Below, piece after piece: positions 46,802 to 60,500 of a DNA stretch of 64,000 nucleotides. Both the position numbers and the translations under genes were made by a program. The stretch lies in the NCBI GenBank assembly GCA_950295325.1, contig OX485803.1:21950001-22014000 (forward strand). Direction: 5' to 3'. Numbering within the stretch: position 1 is the stretch's first letter; each line of letters opens with the position of its first letter. The notes beneath the pieces were generated by a model. It saw nothing but the letters and a program-made list of their open reading frames with translations, ran no database searches and was not told where the DNA came from. This DNA is from Polytrichum commune (Eukaryota; Streptophyta; Polytrichopsida; Polytrichales; Polytrichaceae).

Positions 46802-48299
46802 TTACAGATCAACAGCCATTGGCTCCGGCAAACTAGTGCTATCACCCAAAGGTAAACTAGGCAAGTCCAATGCTTCAAAATCCACTGGATTCTTCTGCTC
46901 CTCCTCTAATGTCGTCTGTAAGTCATCAACCTGCACGAGAAATTAACTTCATAAGAGGATTGCTACAGAAAGTACTCCACTTACTCTGAAAGATTAGTAA
47001 GAATAGAACTCTACGATAATGCTATCGCTCAAGGCAAGGGGCCAAGTGAATACATCACAATGCAAACAAAAGAGCTGATACCTCTTCAAAAGTGAAAGTA
47101 TTCACTTGAAGAAGACACTGTACTTCGTTGCTTATAAGAAAAGTAAAAACGTTACCGAATTTAAATAAGTATGAGCAATTTAGTCACATCAAAATCATAA
47201 GAACTCTTGAAGTTACTCACCACATGTAAAAGTAGACTAAACTGCTTCTTACGAAGCTCAATTGTCCGATGCGCTGCAAAATTTTCAGCTTCCAATTGCA
47301 CAAGCTCTTTCTCCAGCTCATTCAGCTGCTTTTGTGTGGCCAACCGTGGCGACTGAGCAGCTATTAGTTTCCTGATAGCTTCACATTCTTCCTTATGCTG
47401 CCTCTCGATTTTAGCCTCCTCAAGTTGCACTTTCAATTCCTCAATGTCCCGTTGTGCCTGTCCAATTCTTAAAAGTTCAGCAAAGCGTACAGATGGAGGA
47501 ATGTCCATACCAAAAGGAACTTTCGCACAAGTGAGTGGAGGCTCCAAGATAGGTAAGGCCATGGATTTGTCAATTTTACAATTCAATGAACTAAATAAAG
47601 GAATTGGAAGCAAGCGAGGCATGTAACTTGTGAACCCGCATTGTCACGATTCTCACAATCATGGGGTGTTAGACAAGATCACAATAGGTTAACAAAAAAG
47701 CACTCTATTCCATGCAAAAAGTCGGGGCATTACCAATATGGATAGCGCAAATGGATCCCCCTATGTGACCACAAAGGGTCACGGGAACTTTTCACTTAGA
47801 ATTCCATAAGAAATTGAGAGACGATTCAAATATATCGAGTTGCATGGGTTCCAAATCCACATATAAATCGGCCCCCTCTAAGTACCGAAAACCCGCCAAG
47901 TGTCCACAATACGTTTTCGCATTATGACTTTTATTATATAGACTTATTGAGGACATATCCTAGAAGGCATTGCATGATTACCTGAGAAATTTGTTGATTA
48001 AGCTCAACATGCAAGTCCTTGAAACTCTCCTGCTCACGGCGATTCGCATGAATTACAGCCTTGGTCTTAAGCAAGGGCAGCTCAAAAGTAGCCAACTCTT
48101 GCAAGAATGACTTGTACATCTTCTCGCACTCTCCATAATTGCTGCTCCCTTCTTTCTCAATCTCAACAGCCAACGCTGTGAATTTCTTAATCACTTTCTT
48201 CAGCGGAGGCTCTCCTCGTGTCGTGGTTGTGCGTGTCAACAATCTCTGCCTGATCACAGCATCATCCTCTGCAGGACTAATCGCGTAGTGAGCTGCCAT
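46802..48299 (-). CDS. THO7: THO complex subunit 7
   Basis: Three exons: 48299-47982, 47457-47221, 46930-46802; GT-AG junctions, all phase 0, giving 227 aa. THO7 is a coiled-coil subunit of the nuclear THO core that couples transcription to mRNP assembly and export (TREX) and, in plants, small-RNA production. Sequence support: DDAVIRQRLLTRTTTTRGEPP and YGECEKMYKSFLQELATFELPLLKTKAV in exon 1; IERQHKEECEAIRKLIAAQ and ELRKKQFSLLLHVV in exon 2; an acidic C-terminal tail VDDLQTTLEEEQKNPVDFEAL in exon 3. These closely match Arabidopsis THO7A/B as I recall them. Residues ~90-190 are predicted coiled coil. Start ATG 48299 gives the expected N-terminus. A CT-rich tract lies ~160 bp upstream. Confidence 0.95.
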
Positions 48300-48315
48300 C
48301 TCTTCTCTTCTCTCT

Positions 48316-48358
48316 CCCCTAACCCTAAACCCCTACAAGCCCTAACTCTGCCAATCAA
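48316..48358 (-). promoter_or_regulatory. Telobox-like motifs upstream of THO7
   Basis: The sequence CCCTAACCCTAAACCCCTAC (+ strand) lies within 60 bp upstream of the THO7 ATG. AAACCCTA-type teloboxes are common near starts of plant genes for the translation and RNA-handling machinery. Regulatory role is inferred. Confidence 0.4.
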
Positions 48359-48455
48359 ACCAAAACCTCCTCCAAATTTCACAATCGGCTCTCTACATTT
48401 TGAAACAGTCGTTCCCTATCAACACCGTCATCGCCAATTTGCACTCCAACACCTC

Positions 48456-48498
48456 ACCCTCTCTCTGTCTCTCTCTCTGTCTCTCTCTCTTTCTCCCT
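48456..48498. repeat. CT/GA microsatellite in THO7 5' region
   Basis: CTCTCTCTGTCTCTCTCTCT-type tract on +, hence GA-rich on the THO7 coding strand, probably in its promoter or 5' UTR. GA tracts near starts are a common plant core-promoter feature. Confidence 0.75.
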
Positions 48499-48827
48499 AA
48501 CCAGAAGCTTCTTGAAAATTGCGACTGAGTCTCTCATCCCCTGTTTGTCGATGACGTCAATTACTGATTACTGCGCAATCAGTTCCTATTCTTAAACATA
48601 ACAATGATTCATCTAAATTCAAATGCGGCAGTACCAGTAACCCAATTGTCACCACTCGTAACCCAATTGATCAGCCTCGAGGAGGAGGCTCCGGAGACGA
48701 TGCGCTTACAAAATGACGCGCATGGCATCCAAAGTAGCTGACAACTAAATAACTAATGTGGATGACAAATCAGTTGGTGTGGATGAGGAAAAAGTTAGTG
48801 TGGATGAGATTTTACTTGGCGTCGATG

Positions 48828-49190
48828 ACGAATACACTAAATATTTTTTTAGTGTTATATGGCACTTTATGTCACTGTGGTAACTTCCTAATGACACTTC
48901 TTATGAATAAGTTTCCAAGTATTGTCATCCCAACTTTATTATACTAAATAAAGTTTGGTGTATTCATGCATCCTAACATCTCAAATTTGAAATATTGTTG
49001 TGGATGATTCAAATTTGGATGAAAATTTGTAACATTGTCAATTTATAATGTCCAAAAAAATTTACAAGGAATGACAAATAATGGTAGGTTTACATTCAGT
49101 GTTAGTGACACTACTACATGGGCAATTTACAGTTAGTATTGAGCAAGACAAATAGAATTGGTAACACTAAATACAATATTTAGTGTAGTG
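48828..49190. mobile_element. Probable CACTA-type MITE
   Basis: The right end reads TATTTAGTGTAGTG, the complement of CACTACACTAAATA, followed inward by a palindromic ACTAAATATTGTATTTAGTG. A related ACACTAAATATTTTTTTAGT starts near 48832. CACTA elements end CACTA/TAGTG, but the left CACTA is degenerate and I could not define the 3-bp TSD. Confidence 0.4.
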
Positions 49191-51340
49191 AGATGAAGAA
49201 ATAGTTGGTGGGTTGGGGTGATATAGACACAACGTGCATTGTAAATCAATAATATGGGCCCATGCATATGAATTAATATGTCTTTGGCCATCCCCATAAC
49301 ACCCACTCAACTTGTCGTTGTCGACAGTTTCCCATGTTTCTTTGTATGTATGTTGTTGGTGGCTCACTTGAAATTGGATGTTTTATTGGACCCCACATAG
49401 GATGGATTCACCTTAGGGTTTAGGTCCAAAGCATCGGTGGGCTATGGAACTTACTTTTGGACTCAATATTGGACCCAAAGTTTTTGATTTCTCAAATTAG
49501 ATGGAGTATTTTCTTGAGTCAAGACCGTCAAGATTTGGAAAGAAAGTGGTACCATATCAACACTTCATTTTTTGATACTTTGGACTTATACTTAGTGTAA
49601 ACTCCTTGGGTACACAATTTTGCTTTCCACCAATAGGAGAATGTTAGTGAATGTCAACGAAGAATCACCAAAGTGTGTGCACCTAAGCTTCTTTGTGCAC
49701 CAGTTTTTATTTTTTGATGTAACACAAGCTAAGACCAATCTAAATCCAAATGAGATTGTGCTAAGGATGATTTAAAGTTGCTTAATTATTTCAATTGGAA
49801 TGTGGCAATCATGAGGAGAAAGCCACGCTTTGTGAGTCATGATATAGTTGGGCAGTCATCGAGCATGTGTTTGGGTTGAAGGATTAAAACTACGAATGGA
49901 AATCATATGATAAAATTTGACAAAACTTTCCAATGGATGTTCAAACAAAACTCCACTGGTTATCCCAATTAATACATGTTATTATTTGGAGTTACGCAAT
50001 CCTATAACTATTCAATAGTAATGTAATATTTTACCAAGCAAAGTTATTTATGTTCTTTAATGTCTGAACAACCTATTAAATTGTCGCTAGTAAAAAATTG
50101 AACTCCAGATTAAGATGTTATTGCACTGTGTAACTCTGAATAGTAACACGCCCTAACTGTGCTAGGTAGGTCTCAATGTACCGGAACAGCGTTCAAGTCC
50201 TTCCATTTAACAAGTCAGAGTTCCAAATCTTTGTAATCCCCAAAACTATCTTGATTGTAGATCGTTTCAAATCTTATGAGTAGAATAAGCCCACAACTAT
50301 CTTGAAAGTTGAACACATCAGATCTCATGGAAAGATTTAAAAAAAATCTGGGGTTGAGAAAAAATCTACCCACTCATAGGATTTCTTTGACAATCTGGGG
50401 TGAAACACTTCGGATATTGATCTGATGAGTAGGAGAGGGATTCGATAGGAAACAATACTTGAAACTACAAATGGAAAGATGTAAACTACACATACTTCTA
50501 ATCCTCATATATAAGATTACATAGTGTATTTACTAAATTAAAGACAAGCTGTCCCTTGACTGAATGGTGAAGGAACATACTTGTAGTGAAGACGACAACT
50601 ACACCGCTCATGGTATTTAGTGTCATATACACTGCTTGCAAAGGGCCTAAACTAGATGCCAATATGATTCTATTCATCAAAAGTAACTTCTTTAAGTGAA
50701 AAAACATCTACATTATGACATTTAGAATAACACATTGGGATACTTTAGATGATAGTCTTGTGTTTAGTCTGCAAAGGGAAGATCTTTTTGAGGATACTAA
50801 TGGCAAGTGTCATGTGTTTATATTTTCGTATGCAAGAGAAAGATATTCTTGAGCATGATTGGCAAGAGTCATTTGTGTACACTTTAGTCAACTTGTAGAC
50901 CATTGTGTAATAAAGGTATGCACCTCATAACACTATTGAACATACTCATGCCAAGATATTAGTAAGCGCACTTGAACGAAAAGTATTATGAGGTGACACT
51001 TATGATGAAGTTATTAATCATACAATGTAACCTAGCATACACCTCAAAATACGGTAAGTGGAACTATAACGCATGTGACACTAAATATCATAAACGATGT
51101 AGAGTCTGACATGCAGAAAAATAGCAAAAGAGCTGCTGCGACAGGGAAATTCACTTGAAAATCATCTTGATGTATGTAATTTACAAAATTGGTTTTGCAG
51201 AGGAATACCAGGATGTGTATACACCTGGCAGTCTTGTATTGATGTGGGATAAACCCGTTTGATGACCAGACATGTATGTAGGCAACATGGGCAAGATTAG
51301 GTAACATGTATTTCACCCAAGTGAAGACAACTCCCTTATG
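49191..51340. other. Gene-free spacer between THO7 and IMB3
   Basis: No gene recognised. 50936-51100 is a diverged copy of 235-400 and 50607-50660 of 10190-10240. The last ~200 bp before 51555 should include the IMB3 3' UTR. Confidence 0.45.
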
Positions 51341-51554
51341 GGGGATTTACTAAATGAACCTCCCTGTCTAATTGACACAAGATGATGGAAGTATGCAGGG
51401 AGGATACACAGCATCTACAACAAATCTATGATGACCCCATATAATACCATAACTGATTTGAGTATTTGTTTACTCAACTTGGATGAGGAGGGGAGGGTGA
51501 TTCTTTGGACGACACAGAAATCTCAAAACCCCCAACAATAAAATGCAATTCCCC

Positions 51555-54500
51555 TCAAGATGCAGGGGCGGCCAAAATTGATTGAAGAGCAACCTGTTGG
51601 TTTGGCTCTAAGGTGGACCAGGTAGAGGCTAAAGCTTCAGAGGGTAGAGTTTGTTGCAACTGCCTAATAAGACCCACCATCCGAGCCACCGTCTGTTGTG
51701 TGGCGAGTTCAGTCCCTGCAAGGAGCACCTGCATGGAATTGAAAACTCCCAACAATTAATATCATGGGAATCAGAATACCAGGCCAATGATAAGCTCAAT
51801 TTCACAAACCAAGAATCGATGTACATAAAATGGTTTTCTCATTTTACATAATCTACTTTCAAAGTCTTTTGGGCAAATGTTGCATGCTCCTCTCACACAT
51901 GAAGTCCATATATATCATAAATCTTCATTAACCACCACTTAGTAAGAGAGAGAGAGCCTTCTAAAGACCTTTACACTCAATTCTTGGAGGTGGGAAGTGG
52001 TTTAGCAGGTAGCCCCTCAATGAGCAGTAGGCAATAAGGATTTGGAAACCATTTGGGCTTTGTGGGTGGGATGCGCATGCAAAAACCTTGAAAGCCAATT
52101 ATTGAGATAATTACTTTTCCACTGGCCATACAAGTTGCTCTTCGCAATAACATTGAATGGCATGAAGCTCTGCAGATATTATTGTGAGAAACACTAACAT
52201 ATATATCATCATTGCCCAACACCTCCTAAATACAACCCATAAATCCACTACTATGAAAAGTTGAAAGGTGTGCAGGACATTACCTCAGTAAAGACGCTGA
52301 TTACTTTAGATAAATAGTGGTTGTTGGGACCAAGAAGCTGGGTGTCAGACCTGTGACAAAATGCTTGATATTAGCAACGAATAACTAATTACAGAATTTA
52401 TTAATTCTGCCCACATAACTGTTAATCCAGACTTTAGATTGATATCTGGAATTTACCTACAGCAACATCTATTACATTCATCCACATTTTCCTGCTAAGA
52501 TTTACAATAGAGTGAAGGATTTGAGATACACATGAGACTACTTAGAGCCCAATATAATGATAACTGGTTGCTCAGGCGCTCTACACTGTCAAACCACAAT
52601 ATCCACCTTTGACAGGACAAATTCCCTTGTCTATAAAAGTGACCCTTATAGCCTAATATTGAATGTCTCAAGAATATATACATCTAGGCATTAGACAAGC
52701 TCTGGCTCTTAATCACTATTGTGATCAATAGGAAAAATTCTGAAGTAGATATGAGATTATCATCAAGGAATGGCATGACCATAGTCGCACCTCTCAACCA
52801 TAGAGCAAAGCTGCTCATGAACAATTTTAGCCTCCACTAGATCACCTTTCAGTGGCAGGCATCCTAACCATGCTGGTACAACCTGGAATGTCAATCTGTA
52901 GTCAGTATCTCACTTTTCAAGAGAATTGATAGCAACAAAGACTTTGACATACAAAAATTTTACACAGAATACAGCATAAGATTTCATTTTGATGGAAAAA
53001 GCCCGGATTGACTAGGAATCCAGTGATATGTTCAAATTTTCCTTGGACTGTCTATATAATAGATCTCTGCTAGCATAATATGATTTGAATGCTGAAAGGA
53101 ACCTCAGAACTCACATTAATGCCATCTATGCTATCTCTTTGATGCTCACAGATTTTGCCAAGGGCTGAAACAGCATTATCAGTGGCCATGATATTCTCAG
53201 CAGCCCTTGATGAGGGCAAACTAATTGTTGCATTCAACCCCGCCAGAGCCGCTGCAAAGAAAGTAGATGAAATGGTCAATATAATTCCCCATAAAAACCT
53301 TCCACATGAAAACCATCTGCTGCAAAAACCCCTTCATCTATATATGAAAATTAGCATTTGCTCCTAATGCAGTCTTATTTGTTACTTCATAAATACAGTA
53401 CTTTCACAGCTATAATATGCCTTCATAGCAGATTTTGCCAAGAAACCGACCTCCTACAAGAGGCTTGAATGCTGCACCACCAAACTCAGCACAAACTCCA
53501 ATTCCATATACTGCTGCCTGCCACATGTTTTAAAAAAAAACGTTCATAGGAGGAATATATTTTCTGGCAGTCATTTCCTAATTTGGTAAATAACATCAAG
53601 GAGTTGCTTCAATGCTGGCACAGAAAAATAGCAGAACACTGTCATGATCAGAATCTAAAAAACTAACAATAATACTAAAAAGAGATTCAAACCTGCCGAA
53701 CATCAGCATTTGCATCATTGCATGCTTCCAACAAATAGGGCAGGAAAATATCATAATATCTGCAGCAAAGTGACCAACATCTGGCTCATTAATAGGGGTC
53801 AATGATTGATCTGCTTCACACTAGGAGTCAGGACATCAGACAATCAATAATTACAATAGAAATCATTACAATGAACAAGTTGAGTCCTCAGAAAAGAATA
53901 TCTGGAGAGTAACGCACTTGATTGCTGCTTCTCGACATTGCTCAGCAACATCGTCAAAAATGCAAATCGCAACCCTCCTTTCTTCAGGTGTCCGTTGTTT
54001 CCCCTGAGAAAGTTAGCAAGCACCCAAACATGTCAGTAGCTTGAAGAACCATTTGCACTAATTACCAAACAAAATATTTGCCACATTCAAAATCAGAGTA
54101 GAACTGAGAGCGCACAGAAAGCTACGCAAAATAATACAATAATCAGGCAATCCTTGGGTGCATCTTGTTACTGAAGTCGATCAAAAGACATACTGACCAG
54201 CATTGGAGTGATGAATGGCATAAGCTCCTCAAAGTAAGGCAAAAAGGCTGCCTTGAAAGTTTTCAACAGTGTTCCCAAACACTCCCCCACCTGAAACATG
54301 GGCAGAGAATAACAGCAGTCAAGCAACAAGAAAAAAAACATTTAATTTGAACTATTGAGCTATCTGGTACGGTTAATAAGTCATTTCAACTTGCACAACA
54401 CCTATGGCTAACCAACAGTTATTAACCTTGTGCAGATGGTTATGAATAAGGATCAGAATGTCAAAAAATAAAGTAGAGGTTCGAGTGGGGTTAAGTAAAT

Positions 54501-57500
54501 ATCAATGATAAAGCAACAATGACAACCCTCTTTTACGTGGTGTTAATTTACAAACTGAAATGGACTGTGTTGGACACACTCTGGGCTTGTGGTTTGTGGA
54601 CCATAAAAGATACACCATAAATCATGTGGTAATTTACAAGACCTTAGTTCAGAGGTAGGCACCTCAAAATTTCCATGCTCTAAGTTGTGTGGGACAAATA
54701 GTAGGTTTCATGAACAAGCATGTAAGACAATGAACTCAACAAGTAATATTTATCAGTTGCTATAGGTTTAGAGTATTGCACTCACTTACATTATCCTAAA
54801 CAGTGACATCAATCCACCTTTGAAACTCCGTGATCTTAAGATACCATGATACACCTCCACCATACTATGTAGGATGGAAAAAAGTGACCAAACAAAAGCA
54901 AAATGTCTCAAACAGAGGGAATCTTACCTGATCAAAAACCTCCTCTTCTTGCTCATTCTCTTCTTCCAGGAACTCCTTTTCTTCTGCATCAAAGTCTTCT
55001 GTGTGGGTTCGCTCAGCGCGCTCTTTTTTCCGAGTGCTACTTGCAGTTATCACCTGCTTGAACTCTTCTACCATTGACTTTATTTGACCAGCGTCCAACA
55101 ATGGTCCGGCTATCTGTATATTAAGTAGATGAAATACATTTGAGTCTATTAACAAGAGTGTAGATACGAGTCACAAAACCATTTAGGTAGAATTGATATC
55201 TTCTTGTGTCACCAAGCGTTCATCAAATTCAGGATTTCTCTACAACTATGGTGCAATGCAAATTATCTTATCCTCATAGCTGACTAGTGTGTGAATGCAT
55301 TCAGAGAAGCCACTTACAATATTTGACACTATGATCTCCTCAAACTCATATGCATCACATGTTCAACAGATGGTTAATCTCCTGATGTACACATCACATG
55401 ATTGACTTCCTATTTCTGCTCCAGGCAAGCTCATCTACAAGGAGATTTGTATACCTGGATACACTCATTCAATGAGTCCAACATACTCGAACAAAGTTCG
55501 GTCTCTGGCTCCTGCAGGTGTGCAAATTTAAGAAAAGCATAAGACAATATGAAAATAGATGATTTGATCAATAATGAATTCCAATCGATGCAACACTTAG
55601 GGTTAAAAAGACTCATTAGCAGAACATATGTGATGAACAAAAGATATGACAATACTCAATGTTACCCTTGAGTCTGTTGAGACCGCTTCACAGTACAGAA
55701 GACACTGATATGTGAGTGTCAAAAAGGATCAGTAACCAAACTCAAACCAATCACCATATCTCCAAAACAGAAGTATGAGGTCCACCAGAGTTTAGCTTTG
55801 ATAGGATTTAAAGTTTTCTTAATCAAAGAATTAGCACAGATTCTTTCGAGTGCCACGTAGACAATTTTAGTGTACATAATTAAGTAAATTGAAACCAAAC
55901 CTTATGCATTGCCTCAACAAGGGGTTGGATGATGTAATCTGTAAGTTGTTTGACATAAGCCTCATCACGACCTTGGGCTTGTCCTTTCTCTACTGCCAAT
56001 TTGCCTGCTCGCAATAGTTCTGGCATGGCTGCAGGTGCACAACAATATCCTTTGAATATGTGCAAACATTATCTTAAAAAAATACTGCGCATTGATTCAA
56101 CATAAAACCTAGGAGACTTTCAGAAAGGAAAATGTCACAGAATGCACTCACCTGAAACAGCAGCCTTGCGAACCTCTTCGTGAAAATAGAACTTCAAAAG
56201 GGGAACCAGAATAGGAGCAACCTGGAGCAACAGCACAAATTTCAGAACAGCCCTCAAATCCCAAAACAGTATACAATCCTGATTAACATCTTGAAGGTGT
56301 AACAAGTTCATGAGGACCGTAATCAACATCATGACTAGATGTTACCCAAGCTGAGATAACAATCTGTTCATGCTTTTGAAGTACCTGATCAATCCAGGGA
56401 TAGAATCCCTCCTTGAGTTCATCTGCATAGCAGCACAGCATGTTGCAAGCAGTTGCCTTTTCTTCTAGTACACTCGTCCGAATGCCGATCTTCTTATCTC
56501 CAATTGTAATTGTCTCCACACTATTTGAAAAGCATTATACACAGTAGTGTTGCACATCAACAAACCGTTGAAGTACAAAATGCTAGTTGCTTCCTTATCA
56601 GCTACCAAAACTTCCAAAGAAGCCTCAAAAGCAGGGCAAATTAATACTTAATCCACTAGGTTATAGAATTTCAACACTAACCCCCCATCATTCAACTGAG
56701 TACTAAGATCTGATTTTCTTGCACTGCTACAGGATTCCCAGTAAAAATTCTGTGATTTGCAAGCCATACCTGTCATCATCAGACTCATCACCTTCATCTT
56801 CAGAATCCGCATCCATAATTGTGACATCCGGTTTCAATTGAGCGGATCTCAGCAGTGGTGGCATGACAACACTCATGTAAGGCAAAAACTCCTGACCCAA
56901 GCACTTGCACAACCTGGCCCAAGCCTGGAAGGAGATCTTCTTAAAGATACATAAAATAGCAAAGAAAATACATGCATGAACTGGAAAGATAGACAAATTT
57001 GAGCGATTTAAAATTGGCAACAGCAGAAGATTATGCATTAGGAAGTTGTTCACAGCGTGGAACAGGGATATGGGAAACTAATGCATGAGCCTTTCACAAA
57101 AGCTACCATCAACAATCGACAAAAAGACACAGAAACCCCCCTGTTTGAGATAACAAAGACCGGTACTGCAGTTTTGCAACCATAAAAGCCAAAGCCAGTA
57201 TAGAGGACATGTTCAAGAGTATATTGAGTGTATACCTGAAGCATATAGCTAATGGTAGGATCATCATCCTCCATCTGTGCTCCCTGAAGTGTCATCAGAA
57301 CCTCCATCACCTGTACAAGTGGAGTATTTCACAATAGTAAGGTCCAGAAAAGGCGTAGCATAGCTGTGGGTACCTATAAGTCAGTCTTAATAGATGGACA
57401 TAGACCAACAAACCATGTGCCATAATGTATGGTCAGTAGCGATTGAAAGTGGCAATTGAGTTTAAAAACAGACAGACTCTCACGTCTATATGCGCCCTCA

Positions 57501-60500
57501 GTCTCCAATAAAAGACTACATGTGTAACACATCCATCCCAGGAGAATTGTAGTGAGATTGAGAGCTAACCCAGAAGGCAGACCCAACAAACATGAACAAT
57601 AACATAATCCCACAAGCAAAAGGCATAAAGCACTAAGGAACAACAGAACATGGGTGCCATATCTGAAGGCATTGGTTTAAACACCAGCTCATGACCTCTA
57701 TGAGTCTGTAGTACATGGCAAAGATTCAACCTACGGCTCACAATGCAACAAAGTTGTGTACCTGCTTGGCATCCTCCCTGAACTTATCCTTGCCAACAGC
57801 CATGCCTACTAAGCTAATGCACTCCATTGACTTTGCTCGCAACATACGGTTTTGCTTATCATTCGCATTCACAAGAATTGCCTTCAAGTAGGGCATCACC
57901 GTGTCATAATACTTTTGAAAATGTGTCTGCAGGGGATTTCACGTACAATATGAGGAAGAGATGAACGTTGCTTCTTTACTATGAAAACATCAAGGTACTA
58001 TAGCTAATTCTCAATTCAAGAGATAACCGCAGTCATACTGCACATTTGCCCCACCATAAACAAGAATATCAAAAGATTCCACAGTGACAAGCTCTATCTC
58101 AGGAAAGACACACCATTCCAACGTATATACTGGTGTCTCTGATTGTTTGTCTCAGACAGATCATTATAGTAATATTGAAGGTTGTGCTCCTGTTCAAAGG
58201 TAAGCATATTACCTGGGCAGAGTCAGCAACTGATGCAAGAGCAGTCAAAGCACCTTCTTGAACCAACCTCTTTCCATTCTGAACCACAGGGTTAGGTTAA
58301 CCTCGTCAATCTCTCAAGAGACATTTGTAGAGTAGCTAAGCATTGACTGTACACAGACGACAGTTTTCAGAGAGTAGGCTCATGCATAAGAAATACACTG
58401 AATCACAATCATGATATATCAAACAGAAGACACAGGTTATTGAGAACACTAAACATCTATAATTTCAATAAGGTGAGTTCCAAGAAATATGATGTAGTCA
58501 TACCTGGAGGAGAAGAAGAAGCTTACAAATTACACCATCCAAATAAGGAGTCAAAATCTCAGGGGTGCAGGCCTCACTAAAATTGAGGACAGCTGCTGCT
58601 GCATGGGCCTGTTGCAACCAAACACTCCATTACCTAAGATGGTGACTAACTACACCTAAAAGGACATTAAAAGATGTGGTAACCACCAAGGACATATAAC
58701 AAGGGCTTTAAACTGAAATAAGGAATGTACAATGGCTACTGGCTTCAGAATTAGCCACTACTTGTCAGAGCAGGGAATTAAACACAGGGACCTGCAGGGG
58801 GACAAACATGTATTTCATGCGTCAAAGCAGCAAGCAACAGCAAATCCAGAAAAGCAACAGGTATCAGAGAACTAGTAGAATACCATCCATCCAGAAGTTG
58901 ATGACCCACCTGTACGCGGGGAGATTGGAAATCATCCATGGCATTAATTAGGGCAGGAAGAACTTGCTGGTGGTAGTCTTGCTGCAAGTCAGGCCCCAGA
59001 TCAGTGGACAATTGGCCGATGGCATTGATAGCAGCCCAGCGCACACGAGCATGTGAATCTTGAAATGAGTTCAAAATCATTGACACAACTGGCTTCAAAT
59101 TCTTTATCATCACCTACACATCAACACCAAATGATACAATTACTTCAAAAGCAACGCTTTCAAATAAAACCAACAAAATATAAGACTCTGCTAAATACAG
59201 ACAAAAAGTGATCATTTTGCTTCAGGCAAGACTCTGCTAAATACAGACAAAAAGTGATCATTTTGCTTCAGGCAAATGTAGTTGAAGACCCAAAGGAAAA
59301 ACCTGCTTTACACCTCCTTTCTTTTCATTTCTTTTTTAAAAAAACACTCCTGCTAGAGTCTTGTCATTCACAACATTTTTGTTGCTAATTTGACATAATC
59401 ACATGAAACACATGCCCAATATTAAAGGGAAAAGACGCGTCCTATTCAATACAAAACAGAACCAAACTAGAGTTGTGTACTGCAGGATGAATTTTTGTGT
59501 CTCGATATCAGGGCATGCCAAAACTGTCAATATATGCCCTGGCAACATCTAGAAATTAGTGGCATGACTTGCATCTAAGCTGCTCATTCCTTCTCAACCT
59601 TTCAAGCTTTTGGGTAATTGGGAGCTCTATGGATCTTTTCTGCTTATAATCTTACTTGTTAATGTTCCTGCATGCATCTTTCACCTGGTTCTTAGTTCCA
59701 GGAATTGGACTGGTCCTTAATTCCAAAAGGACTGCAGGGTGAATTACTTTTATAGAGGATTGCAAGTCATGGTCAGGGCGTACCAACCACTACAGATAGA
59801 CAAGCTAAAGGAGGTTGCCTTCGAGAATTATGAAAGGGAGAAGTTAAGCTCCTATAGACCTATAAAAGGGGTGGAAAACCAAGATCAAAACCCAACCATT
59901 TCTAGGGCTATCTCTCTAAGTGCTTGTTCTTCTCAACTGTGTTCCCCCCTTGTATCTCTACTGCTCCTTAACGTGGCTTCCACCTTCGGTATAGATTTGC
60001 ATGAAACTACAATTCCACATAGTTGAAATTCCTAGAAGGTAAACCTCAAGCCACGTGTCCTTCTAATTGTGGATCTATTCAATGGTGACCTTTTATGCAA
60101 AATCAATATCATATTACCAGGAATGAAGCCACCAACTCCTTATCTATGTTGAAGCAGATCAAATCTTCAAGGAAACGTTGGCAGGCATTCTGCAAGGATT
60201 GTAGATACCTAGATTGGACTGCTACAATTGTCAAAAGGTCCAAAGCTCCTAGAAGTGTCAAAAGAAACATGCTAGGTCATATTTGCACCCAGGCACTCTG
60301 CAGTACACAACCCTTGAGAGGATATAATTATGAGTCAAGACATACCTTTGCACAGCCTTCTGCAATCTGCGCAAGAGTGATGAGAGCTGCATGTCGCTTC
60401 TTCCAATCAGAATCAGTGATGAAGGCAGGAAGCAAGTGAGAAGCTACGGGGAGTACAGTATTTCCTCCAAGAGATATGGCCAGTCGATCTAGACACTCTT